Part shown: in pieces, positions 11,914-11,972 of the stretch | How the letters are laid out: every line of letters starts with the position of its first letter | How positions within the stretch are numbered: position 1 is the stretch's first letter | From: UMGS902 sp045580835 | GTDB lineage: Bacteria; Bacillota; Clostridia; Oscillospirales; CAG-272 | Reading direction: 5' to 3' | Assembly: GCA_045580835.1 (NCBI GenBank) | Contig: JAZNOM010000002.1 | Span: forward strand, 1 to 11,972 | DNA length: 11,972 nucleotides | Made by a program: the position numbers and the translations under genes | The notes under the pieces: model-generated | Database searches by the model: none | What the model saw: the letters and a program-made list of their open reading frames with translations, nothing else | Told to the model about the DNA's origin: nothing

Positions 11914-11972
11914 ATGTCTAGAAAATATGAAAAAGTACAAGAATTATTGCCTATCGTAAAAAAACTGGTTAA
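11914..11972 (+). CDS. Partial insertion-sequence protein (IS3-type OrfA-like), cut by window edge
   Basis: Only the first 19 residues are present, reading MSRKYEKVQELLPIVKKLV, and the frame runs off the window. The start is an ATG 7 nt after AGGAGG. The opening resembles the helix-turn-helix OrfA proteins of IS3-like elements common in gut Clostridia. This is from memory and from very little sequence. The inverted repeats just upstream support an insertion sequence. Orientation is the same as the synthetase, so that gene's transcripts could run into it. Confidence 0.5.
   Translation, partial: MSRKYEKVQELLPIVKKLV

Overview
The window looks like chromosomal DNA from an endospore-forming, anaerobic Clostridia bacterium, probably of the Oscillospirales/Ruminococcaceae type. 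This placement is an inference. It rests on paired sporulation genes (spoVAD-spoVAE), a lepA-hemW pair as in other Firmicutes, moderate GC, strong AGGAGG-type ribosome sites, TTG and GTG starts, and abundant dispersed intergenic repeats. Every gene from 138 to 9969 is on the minus strand. Only an acyl-CoA synthetase and the beginning of an insertion sequence at the right edge are on the plus strand.

Layout, left to right. A palindromic repeat (1-146) runs into the 3' end of a FliB-type lysine-N-methylase gene. A second repeat family (1117-1248) separates that gene from spoVAE and spoVAD, which overlap by ATGA. Upstream of spoVAD, about 500 bp hold no protein gene. This stretch contains a start-codon hairpin, a second copy of the first repeat (2674-2819), and a well-structured noncoding RNA on the minus strand (about 2864-3035) ending in a U-run. 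Next come a DUF1292 protein, the heme chaperone HemW, a second copy of the second repeat (4608-4741), LepA/EF4, and an AraC-family regulator whose promoter carries a perfect palindrome between its -35 and -10.

The 7528-9969 block is a compact operon: a PerR-like Fur protein, a membrane acyltransferase and a cytosolic beta-lactamase-fold serine hydrolase. Its genes overlap by 4 bp and 32 bp, and it ends at a strong terminator (7492-7524). The perR promoter faces away from a divergent promoter for a long-chain acyl-CoA synthetase (10130-11812), whose -35 lies in a 16-bp palindrome. Just downstream of that gene, an insertion sequence begins. Its transposase ribosome site is sealed in a 14-bp hairpin.

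The most interesting signals are non-coding. They are the multi-helix RNA next to the spoVA genes (possibly of the raiA-motif class), the hairpin presenting the spoVAD ribosome site, the compensatory base changes between the two copies of the second repeat, and the repeat that supplies the fliB stop codon. No CRISPR array, tRNA or rRNA was seen.
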